This document shows, piece by piece, positions 51,334 to 60,736 of a stretch of 64,000 bases of DNA. The stretch comes from Gordonibacter faecis (GTDB taxonomy: Bacteria > Actinomycetota > Coriobacteriia > Coriobacteriales > Eggerthellaceae). Both the position numbers and the translations under genes were made by a program. The notes under the pieces are model-generated. The model was not told the DNA's origin, did not search any database, and saw only the letters and a program-made list of their open reading frames with translations. Every line of letters begins with the position of its first letter. Within the stretch, counting starts at the first letter, position 1. Where the stretch lies: positions 62,001 to 126,000 of the forward strand of contig NZ_JASJEU010000007.1 in the NCBI RefSeq assembly GCF_030077735.1, in the 5' to 3' direction.

Positions 51334-51927
51334 TTAGTCGAGGTCGGGGTCGAGATCGGGGTCGAGGTCGCCCAGTTCCTCAGTCAGGCGGCGTTGTTCT
51401 TCCTTGAGGTCGGCGAGGTGTTCGTCAAGCGTGGCGATGGTGCGCTGCGCGGAGATAGTTTGCACCACGCCCCACACGGCAACCGCGCTTGCGATGGCCG
51501 CCACAATGCCAAGCAGGCCAAACGGGCGGCGTCCGGCGAACAGGGCCACGATGCCGCCGAGGCCCACCATGGCGAGGCCGTTGCGGCGCTCGTCGTACGC
51601 GACGTCGCGCTGTTTCACCAGCTGCGTGCGAGCAGCGGCAATGCCGGCGAGGCGTGCTTCCAGGTTGTTGGCGGGCGTGTACGCGCGAGACGAACTGCCT
51701 GATGAGCTGCTGCGCGCAGATGCGCGAGCGCCGCGACCCTTCGTCAGATACTCGTAGGCTTCCTGGAGGTTTTTGAATTGCTCGGTTGCGCGATCTTGGA
51801 GTTTTTTGTTCGAAGCGAATCGGTCGGGGTGCAGAATCTGCGCCGTTTCCTTGTACGCAGCCTTGATGTCCTCGGGCGACGCGTCGTCGTCGAGGCCTAA
51901 GATGCGCAGTGCTTCCGTCCGGTTCAT
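51334..51927 (-). CDS. Membrane-linked J-domain protein
   Basis: A 197-residue protein. The N-terminal J domain (about residues 1-65) has the essential HPD motif in ILHPDRF, so it can stimulate Hsp70 (DnaK). A Ser/Ala/Arg linker follows, then two hydrophobic helices (about 110-150, AMVGLGGIVALFAG... and LLGIVAAIASAVAVW) and a coiled-coil tail ending in Asp/Leu repeats. Lacks the zinc finger and C-terminal client-binding domains of DnaJ, so it is a specialised co-chaperone. ATG 51927 opens the J domain; GGGGAG precedes it with short spacing. Confidence 0.85.
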   Translation of the reverse strand: MNRTEALRILGLDDDASPEDIKAAYKETAQILHPDRFASNKKLQDRATEQFKNLQEAYEYLTKGRGARASARSSSSGSSSRAYTPANNLEARLAGIAAARTQLVKQRDVAYDERRNGLAMVGLGGIVALFAGRRPFGLLGIVAAIASAVAVWGVVQTISAQRTIATLDEHLADLKEEQRRLTEELGDLDPDLDPDLD

Positions 51928-52140
51928 AACTCCCCATGTGTCGCGTGCGCGCCAAGCGCGCAATTATTTCGCCGAAGGAGTATGGTACCACGACCCCCAC
52001 TTATGGATGACCCGCTGCGCAACGGCGACACAGAAAGCACGCGGGAACCCCCACTAAGGTGCTTCCCTATCCCCGCATTCATTTTTTCGCTAACTTATTA
52101 TCGCCCACTCATTTTTACGCTTTTGTTCTCCCATTCAAAA

Positions 52141-52402
52141 TGTTTCACGTGAAACATGTAATCCGTCCGTCTTTTTGAGCGCGGAATGATTAAAAATAAC
52201 GGCGACTGCGAATTTTTTAGCACCACTTAACGGGCGATTATTTTTTAACTAAGTAAAACGGAGAAGTGTTTCACGTGAAACATTGGTACATACGTGGTGC
52301 ATACGTAAAGCTGAACAGGAGTTACACTAAAAGCTCTGCCGCAATAGTGAAACCATGCGCGATTTTTTCATGACGCAGTACGAAGATGTTTCACATGAAA
52401 CA
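52141..52402. other. Cluster of three parS sites
   Basis: TGTTTCACGTGAAACA at 52141-52156 and 52267-52282; a third at 52387-52402 is TGTTTCACATGAAACA, with one mismatch. Spacings are 126 and 120 bp. The stretch is AT-rich and gene-free; the last site ends 3 bp before the CPBP stop codon. Confidence 0.9.
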
Positions 52403-52404
52403 TT

Positions 52405-53493
52405 CTAGATTCGTGAAAGGGATGTGTGGTCGCTGGCTGCAAGACGTGCTGCAGAATGGATGGCGAGGGGAGCGAGCAGGGCGGCACTCGCTGCGAGGAT
52501 GATGAGATCGACGGGGTCGCCGGTTGCGTACGTTAAAGGCACTTGTCCCGTCAGCAGAAAGAGCGGCGCTTCGGAAAGTGCATTGAATGCAGCATGCAGA
52601 GCGGCAACGGACCAGATGCTTCCCCATTGTACGAACAATCCGGCCATGATGAGGCCGAAGAGCGTTGCTTGAATAGTTTTCGCGAATAATTGCGGCAAAA
52701 CCAGTTCACTTCCAGAAAAAGGTGCGCCCCCAGAAATATGAAGCACCCCGAAGACCACTGACGAAGCTAGCGCGGCACCAAGAAGAGATTGGTTGGTGCC
52801 ATTTAGACGCAATGCGCTCGCGAGCCCCTTGAACATCACTCCACGGAAAAGAGCCTCTTCGAATATTCCCGTGGCAACACACAACAAAAGGAAACCGCCG
52901 AGCGATGCCAGATGCGAGCACGCATTCGCAAAGACGCTCGAAAAAAGAGAGGCGACAGATGGAGTGGATGGGGAAGATGCGGCAGCCGCACCAGCATTCA
53001 AAAGATTACTCGCCGAAGTCAACGCCCACCCTTCATAGGCTGCTTCCGTAAAAAGAGCTGCCATCCCACAACCGCTCGCAATAAGAATGACCCAAATAAC
53101 CGTCACACCAGTGCGGCCGCGGCAAACCCTCTCGCCATTATCTTTTCCGTAGCTCGGTTTTTCGTTGCGCGATTTCTCATCGCTCGTTTTTTTATCACTT
53201 GTATTTTCAATATTCGTTTTTTCGTTGCGCGGATTTTGATTGCTCAATTTTTCATTACTTACTTTTTGGTTGTGCGAGCTTTGGTTGGTCAGATAATTGT
53301 TAATTCTAAAGATAATTATTTTAGGATCACCTAGCGCCACAAGTGCAACAACGCAGGTGGCTGCAGCAGTGGTTTGTATGATCATAGCAATCAGCGTTTC
53401 GCCGGGAACCACGTTGTAGCACGTGATAGCCAATACGCTCGTCACGAGGACATAAGCAAGGGGATGACGTGCGCGCATGTTTGAGAGGTTCAT
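52405..53493 (-). CDS. CPBP-family intramembrane metalloprotease
   Basis: A 362-residue polytopic protein with a CPBP/Abi domain: EEALFRGVMF (about residue 210, the EExxxR motif) and FGVLHISGG (about 251, the metal-binding His). Seven or so hydrophobic segments are present. Between helix 2 and the rest, residues 70-117 form a hydrophilic loop built of pentapeptide repeats. Families of this type act in prenyl-CAAX-like processing or bacteriocin self-immunity; the substrate is unknown. No clear neighbour gives a clue. Confidence 0.87.
   Translation of the reverse strand: MNLSNMRARHPLAYVLVTSVLAITCYNVVPGETLIAMIIQTTAAATCVVALVALGDPKIIIFRINNYLTNQSSHNQKVSNEKLSNQNPRNEKTNIENTSDKKTSDEKSRNEKPSYGKDNGERVCRGRTGVTVIWVILIASGCGMAALFTEAAYEGWALTSASNLLNAGAAAASSPSTPSVASLFSSVFANACSHLASLGGFLLLCVATGIFEEALFRGVMFKGLASALRLNGTNQSLLGAALASSVVFGVLHISGGAPFSGSELVLPQLFAKTIQATLFGLIMAGLFVQWGSIWSVAALHAAFNALSEAPLFLLTGQVPLTYATGDPVDLIILAASAALLAPLAIHSAARLAASDHTSLSRI
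53143..53286 (-). repeat. Pentapeptide-encoding 15-bp repeats in the CPBP gene
   Basis: About nine to ten degenerate 15-bp units encode NQSSH, NQKVS, NEKLS, NQNPR, NEKTN, IENTS, DKKTS, DEKSR and NEKPS. Because 15 bp keeps the frame, copy changes would change loop length without breaking the gene. Confidence 0.75.
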
Positions 53494-53601
53494 GTATGCA
53501 GTATAATCGATGCCTTGCTGGTAGACAGTCTCCGGTCGGAAGGCGGTCGTGCTGGCCAGCTACTCCAACAGCCACAACGATACACACAAGGAGGAAATGC
53601 C

Positions 53602-54372
53602 ATGGGAGGCGAAGAGCACCACACTTCATCCGCTCACGTCACCCCGCAGCAACGCGGTATTTCCTCATTTGTCCTCAAGATAGCCGCCATTTTTGGCATG
53701 ACTATGAACCACGCGGCCTATATCTTCGGAGACACGCTGCCGTTTTGGGCACGCTGCGTGCTGTTCGCAGGTGGGGGCCTCACCTTCCCTATCATGGCGT
53801 TTTTGCTAGTGGAGGGGTATCGTCACACATCGAATATCGCGCGTTACGCCAGCCGACTCGGCATCTTCGCCCTTGTGTCGCAAATTCCATACGGGTTGTT
53901 CCTCGCGGCGAACCTCAATGTGCTGTTTACGCTGCTTATGGGGCTCGGCGTGCTGTGGCTTGACGACAATGCCCGCAACCGCGCCCTCTTCTGGACCGGA
54001 CTCGCGGCGGGAGCCGTCCTCAGCCTGGCATGCGACTGGGGCTTTCTCGGCATCATTATGATTTACCTGTTCAAGAACTTGCGCGGCGAACGCACCGCTA
54101 TCGTCGCCCCCGTTGGCCTCGCCATTTTCGCCACGGGGATGCCACAATTAGCGGAACTTGCCGCGGGAGCGCCAACCGGCGACTGGTCGGCACTCCCCTT
54201 CGCTTTGTATCCCCTCATCGGCTGCTCACTCACCATCCCGCTACTGTCAAGCTACAACGGCCAACGCGGCCGGCCGATGAAATGGTTCTTCTACGCCTAC
54301 TACCCCGCGCACATCGCGGTGCTGGGTAGTTTATACGTCAGCATCTTTGGGACGCTTCCTCACATTATATAA
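53602..54372 (+). CDS. TraX-family membrane protein
   Basis: A 256-residue polytopic protein with the TraX signature near the N-terminus: ISSFVLKIAAIFGMTMNHAAYIFGDTLPFWARC, then GGLTFPIMAFLLVEGYRHTSNIARYASRLGIFALVSQIPYG. About seven hydrophobic helices. TraX acetylates F-pilin in conjugation, but chromosomal members in Gram-positives have unknown acyltransferase roles. AGGAGG precedes ATG 53602 by 8 nt; a longer in-frame start is at 53515. It is one of only three plus-strand genes in this half of the window. Confidence 0.87.
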   Translation: MGGEEHHTSSAHVTPQQRGISSFVLKIAAIFGMTMNHAAYIFGDTLPFWARCVLFAGGGLTFPIMAFLLVEGYRHTSNIARYASRLGIFALVSQIPYGLFLAANLNVLFTLLMGLGVLWLDDNARNRALFWTGLAAGAVLSLACDWGFLGIIMIYLFKNLRGERTAIVAPVGLAIFATGMPQLAELAAGAPTGDWSALPFALYPLIGCSLTIPLLSSYNGQRGRPMKWFFYAYYPAHIAVLGSLYVSIFGTLPHII

Positions 54373-54424
54373 CTATTTTACTCATATATTATGCGGGATC
54401 AGTACAGTAATGGAGGCCAGAAAG

Positions 54425-54451
54425 AAAAAACGGGTCACTATAAGTGACCCG
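54425..54451 (-). terminator. Terminator of tRNA-Ala
   Basis: The 8-bp stem CGGGTCAC/GTGACCCG followed by TTTTTT on the minus strand, 9 nt after the tRNA. Confidence 0.85.
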
Positions 54452-54459
54452 ACGTTGAT

Positions 54460-54535
54460 TGGTGGAGCATAGGGGGATCGAACCCCTGACCTCAGGCTTG
54501 CAAAGCCCGCGCTCTCCCAGCTGAGCTAATGCCCC
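54460..54535 (-). tRNA. tRNA-Ala (TGC)
   Basis: A 76-nt cloverleaf with encoded CCA. Acceptor GGGGCAT/ATGCTCC, anticodon loop TTTGCAA (TGC), T-arm GGGGTTCGATCCCC. Confidence 0.96.
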
Positions 54536-54596
54536 GTTCTTCGGCATCTTCCGGAACGTTCGCCCGCGAAAGAGCCGTTGCACTCTAAACAGTAAT

Positions 54597-54636
54597 AAAC
54601 GCTCCACCGGCTAACTCGGCTCACGGTGGAGCGTTT
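54597..54636 (-). terminator. Terminator of tRNA-Ile
   Basis: The 13-bp stem AAACGCTCCACCG/CGGTGGAGCGTTT, 12 nt after tRNA-Ile on the minus strand. Confidence 0.75.
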
Positions 54637-54648
54637 ATCGCAAAAAAA

Positions 54649-54725
<77 letters not shown>

Positions 54726-54929
54726 GCAAAAAAGTGCCTGAACAATGTACCGCAGAATCAACCGTTAGGTCAAGCACTTATTCAGCTTTTTTTCGAAAGA
54801 GAGTCTAAATTATTGCGAATGCGTGGCGAACGGGTTCGTCGCGCGGCGCTGCGTACGCGGAAGCGGGGGAGCGGTATAATCGGAGAAAGCCGTCCGCAGC
54901 TGGCGTTTGGTTATCGGCAAGGAGCTTCA

Positions 54930-55433
54930 ATGGTACCGGTCAAGGTAAAAACTCTTATTGTTGTGAGCGCGCCCGCGCCGTCTATTCTGGTATTGCAGCC
55001 GGTGGAAGAGCCCATTCAGCCGGGGAAGTATCGCATCGTGCCCATTTGGGTGGGCGCGAATGAGGCGGCGCAGTTGGGAGTTGCCCTGGAAAAGGCCCGC
55101 TTCGCGCGGCCGATGACGCACGATTTATTCCTGGATGCACTAACGAACCTCGACGCGCGGGTCGATCATGTGGTTATCAGCGGAGTGAAGGGTGCAATGT
55201 TTTTCGCGCGGCTCACACTGAAGCAGCACGAGAGGTTGGTTGACCTGGACGCGCGCCCCTCCGACGCCATTGCGCTAGCCATTCGCCAGCAGGCGCCGCT
55301 TTATATTGACGAAGAGGTGCTGGAGCGCGCGTCGTTTCCGTATGTGTTCAAGAATGAGTCGGACGCTACCGAGGAGATTGAGGAGTTTCGCTCGTTTTTG
55401 GCGGAACTCGCGCCGGAGGATTTTGAGGAATAG
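54930..55433 (+). CDS. Bifunctional nuclease (BFN, DUF151) family protein
   Basis: A 167-residue protein of the DUF151/BFN family. Diagnostic stretches are RIVPIWVGANEAAQLGVALEK (about residues 35-55), RPMTHDLFLDAL and the highly conserved LDARPSDAIALAIRQQAPLYIDEEVLE. The C-terminus is acidic. Plant BFN1-type relatives cut RNA and DNA; the bacterial role is uncertain. AAGGAG lies 5 nt before ATG 54930. It converges with the MATE gene. Confidence 0.9.
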   Translation: MVPVKVKTLIVVSAPAPSILVLQPVEEPIQPGKYRIVPIWVGANEAAQLGVALEKARFARPMTHDLFLDALTNLDARVDHVVISGVKGAMFFARLTLKQHERLVDLDARPSDAIALAIRQQAPLYIDEEVLERASFPYVFKNESDATEEIEEFRSFLAELAPEDFEE

Positions 55434-55440
55434 CGAGAGA

Positions 55441-55476
55441 TGTATCGGGTGTGGCGTATGAGCCACACCCGATACA
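55441..55476. terminator. Perfect 15-bp stem-loop between convergent genes
   Basis: TGTATCGGGTGTGGC (55441-55455) and GCCACACCCGATACA (55462-55476) with a 6-nt loop, between the BFN stop at 55433 and the MATE stop at 55491. It would serve both strands. Confidence 0.65.
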
Positions 55477-55490
55477 CAGCGTGGTGGCGC

Positions 55491-57137
55491 TTAAAAGAGC
55501 GAGAGGTCAGGGGCGTCGGCGGCCGTAGCTGAGCGTTGGGCGTCGAGCGACGTTACACCAATGAACGACGGAGCGTTCACGCCCACAATTTCGTCTTGCT
55601 TCACACCAGGGGCAGCAAAAGAACTATTTTTCACATGCGGCGCAGCCGCGCTAAGATCCTTATTCGCCTGCCCAAGTCCTTGCGCCTCGGCGCGCTTTCG
55701 CCAGCCACCGCGCGCGAAAGCCACAATAAGAAACGCTGCGCGCAGCCATTCGTCAATACACATGGCCACCCACATTCCCACGAGCCCCCAGCCCCAGCCG
55801 ACACCGAGCAGCCAACCGCCGCCCACCGCGAACACCCAGGAAAACGCAATATTCACCGTAACGGGCGTGCGTGCGTCACCCAGCGCGATGAGCGTGCGCA
55901 CCATGACAATATTGAGCGCACGACCAATGCCGAGGAACACTTCAACGAGCATGATCTGCCGGCCGAGCTCGTGAACAAGGGGGTCGGGCGTTAAGAGGCC
56001 TATCACTGCATCGAAATTCAACCAAAGCACCAGCGAGACCGCCGTGGTGAGTGAAGCGGCGATGAGGTCGGCCATCCACACGCGACGACGCACGACATCA
56101 AGTTTCCCCGCGCCCATGAGGTAGCCGAGAATGATTTGCGTCGCCTGCGACAGCGCGATGGAGTAGAGATACGCGATGCTGGCCAACATGGAACAATACA
56201 CTTTTACGGTAACCACGGTGGTGCCCAGCACGTTGATGAACGACAGAATAACAATCTGGGCCAGGTCGTAGTTCATTTGCTCACCTGACGAGGGAATTCC
56301 TACGCGCATCATGCCCTTGAGCGTCGGCCACGGGAAGGGCCGCAGGCACTGTAGCGAAGGTCGCACGTCAGTGTGGCGCAGAAGCATGAACACGGCCAGG
56401 ACGAGACCTACGAGGCGCGCGGTAACGGCGGCAGTTGCACTGCCTTCCACACCGAACGCGGGTATCGGGCCGAGGCCGTTCACCAGGAGTGCACACAGCA
56501 GGATGTTCACGGCGTTCATGACGAGGCTTGCCGCCATAACATCGCCCACGCGAGCGAAGCCACGCAATAGGGCGGTCACCGCGAAGAAGGCGCCTTGAAA
56601 GAGCGTCGTTGACCCTACGATGAGCAAATACGACGATGCCATCCCATGCACTGCCGGGTCGATGTTGAGCCAGGCGAAGAACTGCGGCCAAAACGCGAAC
56701 AGCGCGGCTGATACTGCCAGGCCGAGTGTGGCGTTCACCACCAGGCCAAGCGTAGCTATTTCTGCAAGCGAGCGCTTGTGTTCGGCACCGTTGCCCAAGA
56801 CGCGCGTAGCTAGCACCGTGGTAGCGGTGCCCATGGCGGAAAGTGCGATGGTAACAATATTGAGTATTTGCAGCGCGTTGCCGACAGCCGCAGCGGCACC
56901 TGCGCCTTGAGGCGCGAGCATCATCTGGTTAACGTTGCCCACCATGATCTGCATAAAAAGTTCAATAAAGAGGGGAACGGAAAGAACAAATACATCTGAT
57001 GATGCCGTTCTTTCGGCCGCGGGCCGAGTAGCGCGTGCCTTTCGCGAAGCGGTTGCGCGCTGGTGTACCCCTTGGATACGGGCCGCTGCGCCCAGTGCAT
57101 ACCCGCGCGCCCCTTGGGCTAAAACAACCAATGACAT
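55491..57137 (-). CDS. MATE-family efflux transporter
   Basis: A 548-residue transporter with about twelve membrane helices in two MatE halves; SVPLFIELFMQIMVGNVNQMMLAPQ opens the first and MRVGIPSSGEQMNYDLAQIVIL the second. A polar N-terminal stretch of about 45 residues and a C-terminal tail of about 55 residues lie outside the core. Family members use H+ or Na+ gradients to expel cationic drugs. The substrate is unknown. ATG 57137 is preferred because the earlier one at 57191 has no ribosome-binding site, but its own site is also weakly placed. Confidence 0.88.
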   Translation of the reverse strand: MSLVVLAQGARGYALGAAARIQGVHQRATASRKARATRPAAERTASSDVFVLSVPLFIELFMQIMVGNVNQMMLAPQGAGAAAAVGNALQILNIVTIALSAMGTATTVLATRVLGNGAEHKRSLAEIATLGLVVNATLGLAVSAALFAFWPQFFAWLNIDPAVHGMASSYLLIVGSTTLFQGAFFAVTALLRGFARVGDVMAASLVMNAVNILLCALLVNGLGPIPAFGVEGSATAAVTARLVGLVLAVFMLLRHTDVRPSLQCLRPFPWPTLKGMMRVGIPSSGEQMNYDLAQIVILSFINVLGTTVVTVKVYCSMLASIAYLYSIALSQATQIILGYLMGAGKLDVVRRRVWMADLIAASLTTAVSLVLWLNFDAVIGLLTPDPLVHELGRQIMLVEVFLGIGRALNIVMVRTLIALGDARTPVTVNIAFSWVFAVGGGWLLGVGWGWGLVGMWVAMCIDEWLRAAFLIVAFARGGWRKRAEAQGLGQANKDLSAAAPHVKNSSFAAPGVKQDEIVGVNAPSFIGVTSLDAQRSATAADAPDLSLF

Positions 57138-57445
57138 GGGCTTCTCGCCCCCTTTCCACCTGATACGTCCGTATGTAAACACTCTCTTCATTCGAAGCCG
57201 GCAGTATACGGCACGCCTACATGCACGTTACGGGCAACCAACCCCTTCACGCTTTCCGCATTCATGAGTAGGTGAGTTTTATATTATTCTTGTTTGAGCA
57301 TTTTTTTTGATAAGGCATAACTCAGATAGCCAAACCAATAATCAAAAAATTCATGCAATAATTTTTCCATCGTCCAACAATGAAGCCACCGAAATTCGAG
57401 TGGAAAATGAGTGCACTTTTTGAATCGATGTTTTCAAATGCGATA

Positions 57446-57758
57446 TGTTTCACGTGAAACATATCTTGTGTTTATTAGTCATATTTGCAAAATCAACAAC
57501 TCACAATGCAGGTGCCAAGAAAGATGTTTCACGTGAAACATTTAAGAGGTCGTTTAATCATGTTTCTACAGGTATATGTTATGTAAAAAATAATTACGCA
57601 TATGCAGGAAGGAATGTTTCACGTGAAACAATCAAGGATATAATTGCTTATATTAATACGCATATGAATCGCGATGTAATACGCGCGAAAGAAATCACGG
57701 CGTGGGAACGGATAGTTTGAAAGAGAGAAGAATGCGTTTGAATGTTTCACGTGAAACA
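57446..57758. other. Cluster of four perfect parS sites
   Basis: TGTTTCACGTGAAACA at 57446-57461, 57525-57540, 57615-57630 and 57743-57758, spaced 79, 90 and 128 bp apart, in an AT-rich, gene-free stretch between the MATE gene start and the gyrA terminator. Confidence 0.92.
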
Positions 57759-57827
57759 TTCGATAAGGTGTTGAAGGAAGAAAAAGGGATACAACAACGG
57801 CTATCTTTTCGCGAAATTAAGCGCAAC

Positions 57828-57865
57828 AAAAAACGAGCCTCACAAAATAGAGGCTCGTTTTTTTT
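57828..57865. terminator. Terminator after gyrA
   Basis: The 9-bp stem AACGAGCCT/AGGCTCGTT is flanked by A and T runs on both sides, 60 bp past the gyrA stop. It works in both directions. Confidence 0.85.
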
Positions 57866-57924
57866 GATTACTTCACTTGTGCGAAGCAAAAAATTAAGTT
57901 CGCAAGGGGGTTTATTGCGTTGCG

Positions 57925-60726
57925 TTATTCTTCGTCGATGTCGCTTTCGGTGAGGTCTCCTTCCTCGGATTCCTCTTCGAGAAGTTCAATCTGATCTTCA
58001 TCGGTGGTCGGTTTATCTCCTGCGCGCTTTTTCTTGCTGCGACTGGAAATAGCCACGGCGGTTACGCGGTCGTTGTCGGCTACCTTCATGACGCAGACAC
58101 CCTGGGTCGAACGGCCCAGCTCGGAAATTCCCAGAACCGGCGTGCGCACAACGACGCCTTCCTCGGACATAATCATGATTTCCTCGTCCACCGCCACAAT
58201 CTTCATGGCAGCGAGAAGGCCCTTCTTCTCGGTCATCGTAATGGTGAAGACACCCTGGCCACCGCGATGATGCTCGGGATACTCAGATACCGGGGTGCGC
58301 TTGCCGTAACCCTTTTCCGTGATAACAAACAGTTCCGTGTCCGGCTTCGCAATTTCCATGCCGAGCACGCGCGCGATCGGCGGCACATTCATACCACGCA
58401 CACCCATGGTATCGCGACCCATGGCGCGCACCTCGTCCTCGTTCCACATGATAGCCTTACCAGCGCTCGACACCATGATAACCTTCTCACCAGGTGCAAC
58501 ACGGCGCACGCTGATAAGTTCGTCGCCATCCTTCAGATTGATGGCAATCAATCCGTCTCGGCGCGTGCGGTCATATAGATCCATGGACGTCTTTTTCACC
58601 ATGCCATGCGCGGTGGCGAACATGAGGAATTCGTCAGCCGGGAATTCCTTTGTCGCAATGACGGCTGAGATGGTCTCGCCCTTGGCCAGCGGCAACAGGT
58701 TCACAATGGCGGTGCCGCGCGCGTGGCGCGATGCCTCGGGCAACTCGTACACTTTCAGGCGGTACACCTTGCCTGCCGTGGAGAAGAACAGCATGTACGC
58801 GTGCGTCGACGCCACGAACAGGTGCTCCACGTAGTCGTTGTCCTTGAGGTTCACACCCTGCATACCCTTACCGCCGCGTTTTTGCTGGCGGTAGGTGGCC
58901 ACCGGCAGGCGCTTCACGTAGCCGGCCTTCGTCACCGTGACGACCATATTTTCGTCAGCGATGAGATCCTCCACGTCGATATCCTTCGCGTCGGCAGACA
59001 GCTTCGTGCGGCGCGGGGTGTCGAACTTCTTCTTGACCTCCTGCAACTCCTCCTTGATGATCTCGCGGACGAGTGCCGGGTCGTTCAACACACGATGGTA
59101 GTACTCAATCTTTTCACGCAGCGCGTTCAATTCGTCCTGAATCTTACCGCGCTCCAAGCCGGTGAGGCGGCGCAGCTTCATTTCTAGGATGGCGTCGGTC
59201 TGCTTCTTCGACAGGCCAAAGCGCTCGGTCAAGCGGTCAGACGCTTCCCCGTCGGTCTGCGACGAGCGAATGATGTGGATAACTTCGTCGATGTTGTCGA
59301 GCGCGACAATCAAGCCCTCCAGGATGTGCGCACGCTCTTCAGCTTTCGCCAGCTCATAGCGCGTGCGGCGCACGATGACATCTTCCTGGTGTGCGATGTA
59401 GTAGTGCAGCATTTCTTTGAGCGACAGCACGCGCGGCACTCCATCCACCAGCGACAACATAATGGCGCCGAAGCCCACTTGCAGCTGCGTGTGCTTATAC
59501 AGCTTGTTGAGCACGACCTGCGGAATGGCGTTTTGCTTAAGGTCGATGATGATATCGATGCCGTGGCGGTCGGCGCCGTCGTGGATGTTCGAAATTTCGG
59601 GCAGTTTCTTGTCGCGCACCAACTCACCGAGTTTTTCCAGCAGGCGGTTGCGGTTCACCATGTAGGGAATTTCCTTCACGATGATGGAGCAACGGCCGTT
59701 CTTCTTTTCCTCGATCTCGCACCGCGCGCGCACCGTGAGCGAGCCGCGACCGGTTTCATAGGCGTCAAGGATGCCTTTTTTGCCCATGATGATGCCGCCC
59801 GTGGGGAAGTCGGGGCCTGGCAGCGCCGTCATCAGCTCTTCGGTGGTGACGTCGGGGTTGTCCAGCATCATGCACGTGGCGTCGATGGTCTCGCCCAGGT
59901 TGTGCGGCGGAATGTTGGTAGCCATGCCAACAGCAATACCCTGCGAGCCGTTGACCAGCAGGTTTGGGAAGCGTGCGGGCAAAACCGTGGGTTCTTCCAA
60001 ACTTTCGTCGTAGTTTGGCTGGAAATCCACCGTCTCTTTGTCCAAATCGCGCAGAAGCTCCATAGCCACTTTGTCTAAGCGGGACTCGGTGTAACGCATG
60101 GCAGCGGCGCCGTCGCCGTCGATGGAACCGAAGTTACCGTGGCCATCCACCAGGGGCACGCGCATAGAGAACGGCTGCGCCAAACGCACCATCGTGTTAT
60201 ACACGGCCGAATCGCCATGGGGGTGGTATTTACCGATCACGTCGCCGACCGTACGGGCCGACTTCATGTGCGGGCGGTTCGGCGTGTAGCCGGACTCGTT
60301 CATAGCATAGAGAATACGACGGTGCACTGGCTTTAAGCCGTCGCGCACATCGGGCAGGGCGCGGGCCACGATAACGCTCATGGAGTATTCCAAGAACGAC
60401 GTCTGCATTTCTTTGCCCAGGTAGGCAGAGCGCACAATAGTACCGTTGCCGCCGTTTGCACCTTCCACGATGGAACCGTGCGGGTTACCAAACGCGGAGG
60501 TGTCAATCATCGCGCGCGCTTTGTCCTCTTCGGACACGCCAATGCGCGGGCGGGCGGGAGTGGCGTCTTCGTCTTCTTCACCGCTCTCGTCATCGTCGTC
60601 CGCTTCGTCGTCGGCGTCATAGTCAGCTTCAGCACGGGACAGCATTTCCTCGAACGCGTCGTCGCGCTCGGGAAGTCCGCCTTCAGCGCCTTCGGTCGAG
60701 TCGAAATCTTCAGTGTTGTCTGCCAC
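57925..60726 (-). CDS. gyrA: DNA gyrase subunit A
   Basis: A 933-residue GyrA. The breakage-reunion domain starts near residue 103 (LGKEMQTSFLEYSMSVIVARALPDVRDGL); the catalytic tyrosine is in AAAMRYTESR (about residue 212). Six C-terminal GyrA-box-type blades follow, with the GyrA box QRRGGKGM-like segment QQKRGGKGMQG. The N-terminus carries about 90 extra residues, rich in Asp and Glu, and the C-terminal tail is also acidic. The quinolone-region reads HPHGDSAVYNT, with Asn (residue 177) where E. coli has Asp87. It follows gyrB by 10 nt and is co-transcribed with it. Confidence 0.97.
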   Translation of the reverse strand: MADNTEDFDSTEGAEGGLPERDDAFEEMLSRAEADYDADDEADDDDESGEEDEDATPARPRIGVSEEDKARAMIDTSAFGNPHGSIVEGANGGNGTIVRSAYLGKEMQTSFLEYSMSVIVARALPDVRDGLKPVHRRILYAMNESGYTPNRPHMKSARTVGDVIGKYHPHGDSAVYNTMVRLAQPFSMRVPLVDGHGNFGSIDGDGAAAMRYTESRLDKVAMELLRDLDKETVDFQPNYDESLEEPTVLPARFPNLLVNGSQGIAVGMATNIPPHNLGETIDATCMMLDNPDVTTEELMTALPGPDFPTGGIIMGKKGILDAYETGRGSLTVRARCEIEEKKNGRCSIIVKEIPYMVNRNRLLEKLGELVRDKKLPEISNIHDGADRHGIDIIIDLKQNAIPQVVLNKLYKHTQLQVGFGAIMLSLVDGVPRVLSLKEMLHYYIAHQEDVIVRRTRYELAKAEERAHILEGLIVALDNIDEVIHIIRSSQTDGEASDRLTERFGLSKKQTDAILEMKLRRLTGLERGKIQDELNALREKIEYYHRVLNDPALVREIIKEELQEVKKKFDTPRRTKLSADAKDIDVEDLIADENMVVTVTKAGYVKRLPVATYRQQKRGGKGMQGVNLKDNDYVEHLFVASTHAYMLFFSTAGKVYRLKVYELPEASRHARGTAIVNLLPLAKGETISAVIATKEFPADEFLMFATAHGMVKKTSMDLYDRTRRDGLIAINLKDGDELISVRRVAPGEKVIMVSSAGKAIMWNEDEVRAMGRDTMGVRGMNVPPIARVLGMEIAKPDTELFVITEKGYGKRTPVSEYPEHHRGGQGVFTITMTEKKGLLAAMKIVAVDEEIMIMSEEGVVVRTPVLGISELGRSTQGVCVMKVADNDRVTAVAISSRSKKKRAGDKPTTDEDQIELLEEESEEGDLTESDIDEE

Positions 60727-60736
60727 TTATGTCTCC

